Source of the DNA: Streptomyces sp. B21-083
GTDB taxonomy: Bacteria; Actinomycetota; Actinomycetes; Streptomycetales; Streptomycetaceae
Length of the DNA stretch: 64,000 nt
Direction: 5' to 3'
Assembly (NCBI RefSeq): GCF_036898825.1
Contig: NZ_JARUND010000001.1
Span: forward strand, 3,224,001 to 3,288,000
Part shown: positions 63,533 through 64,000 of the stretch, in pieces
Layout: every line of letters starts with the position of its first letter
How positions within the stretch are numbered: position 1 is the stretch's first letter
Translations under genes and position numbers: made by a program
Notes under the pieces: model-generated
Told to the model about the DNA's origin: nothing
What the model saw: the letters and a program-made list of their open reading frames with translations, nothing else
Database searches by the model: none

Positions 63533-64000
63533 TCTTCCCCGGAAGGCGGTCACCCGTACCGCCAAGCTCGCCGCGCTCCCGCTCGGCATCGCCGGGCGGG
63601 CCACCTGGGGACTCGGCAAACGGATCGTCGGCGAGTCGGCGGACATCGTCGGCCGCGAACTCCAACAGCGCACGGCGGAACAGCTGTTCAAAGTGCTCGG
63701 CGAGCTCAAGGGTGGTGCGATGAAGTTCGGGCAGGCACTGTCCGTCTTCGAGTCGGCTCTGCCCGAGGAGGTCGCGGGCCCCTACCGCGCGGCGCTGACG
63801 AAGCTCCAGGAAGCGGCCCCTCCGATGCCGACCCGCACGGTGCACTCGGTGCTGGAGGCTCGGCTCGGCGCGGACTGGCAGGACCTGTTCCTGGAGTTCG
63901 AGGACAAGCCGTCCGCCGCCGCCTCGATCGGCCAGGTGCACCGGGGGCTTTGGCACGACGGACGCGAGGTCGCGGTCAAGGTGCAGTATCCGGGCGCCGG
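63525..64000 (+). CDS. ABC1/AarF/UbiB-family protein kinase-like protein (partial)
   Basis: Only the first 158 codons are in the window; the gene continues past the right edge. The reading starts MSDLPRKAVTRTAKLAALPL and includes the KxGQ motif (GGAMKFGQALS) and SIGQVHRG, typical of the ABC1 family of atypical kinases linked to quinone or membrane lipid metabolism. It overlaps the ThiF-like gene by 8 bp with GGAGGG upstream. From synteny the next gene is likely wblC, not visible here. Confidence 0.9.
   Translation, partial: MSDLPRKAVTRTAKLAALPLGIAGRATWGLGKRIVGESADIVGRELQQRTAEQLFKVLGELKGGAMKFGQALSVFESALPEEVAGPYRAALTKLQEAAPPMPTRTVHSVLEARLGADWQDLFLEFEDKPSAAASIGQVHRGLWHDGREVAVKVQYPGA

Overview
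The window is chromosomal DNA from a Streptomyces. It is very GC-rich, and it carries a WhiB-like protein, DasR-type control, a sigR-rsrA pair, mycothiol-type enzymes, a cobalamin-controlled class Ia ribonucleotide reductase and an albaflavenone-type terpene pair. From memory, the gene order runs in the same order as the S. coelicolor SCO5243 to about SCO5187 region, with local insertions. No plasmid or prophage is intact here.

Left part (1-14.6 kb): stress sigma factor sigH, a membrane protein, a lipid kinase, wblE with a CRP-type operator, and a PdtaS-like kinase. Next comes the aminosugar block: nagB, then dasABC (chitobiose ABC importer) with the hexosaminidase dasD, and the GntR regulator dasR. 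Several dre-like operators lie in the two regulatory intergenic regions. A DUF3311/sodium-solute symporter pair follows.

Middle part (14.6-34 kb): nrdAB sits behind tandem NrdR boxes and a B12 riboswitch. The likely nrdS regulator is split from nrdAB by a secreted sedolisin, a lipoprotein and a small antisense membrane gene. CYP170A1 and epi-isozizaene synthase overlap by 4 bp, and the synthase has a TTA codon at position 23. Then come peptide deformylase, a TPR protein, an HD-GYP pair (one intact, one degenerate), and a cluster with three roadblock/LC7 proteins and a DUF4388/PATAN protein but no GTPase. The thiol-oxidative-stress pair sigR-rsrA follows, with a perfect sigma-R promoter and the extended sigma-R' reading frame.

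Right part (34-64 kb): mostly conserved housekeeping or conserved-unknown genes. These are a hydrolase, SRAP, a methyltransferase-DedA pair whose junction carries an 86-bp tandem duplication, an M50-like protease, aroA, rsgA, an SMR transporter, TetR, hisN and a CBS protein. Two identical initiator tRNAs (43.7 and 48.95 kb) bracket a 5-kb stretch; its left part is accessory, with a decayed integrase, a broken unknown gene, a GHKL ATPase and a mycothiol-type enzyme, and its right part is a large Sel1-repeat gene. After the second tRNA come a UPF0182 membrane protein, a PDZ-Lon-type protease, moaE, an epimerase, a DUF2342 protein with a Nudix enzyme, a three-gene AIM24 operon whose first member is a TerD-AIM24 fusion, a YgjP-type metallopeptidase, a ThiF-like protein, and the start of an ABC1/UbiB kinase cut by the window edge.

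Family assignments rest on recognised motifs and remembered synteny; no database search was possible.
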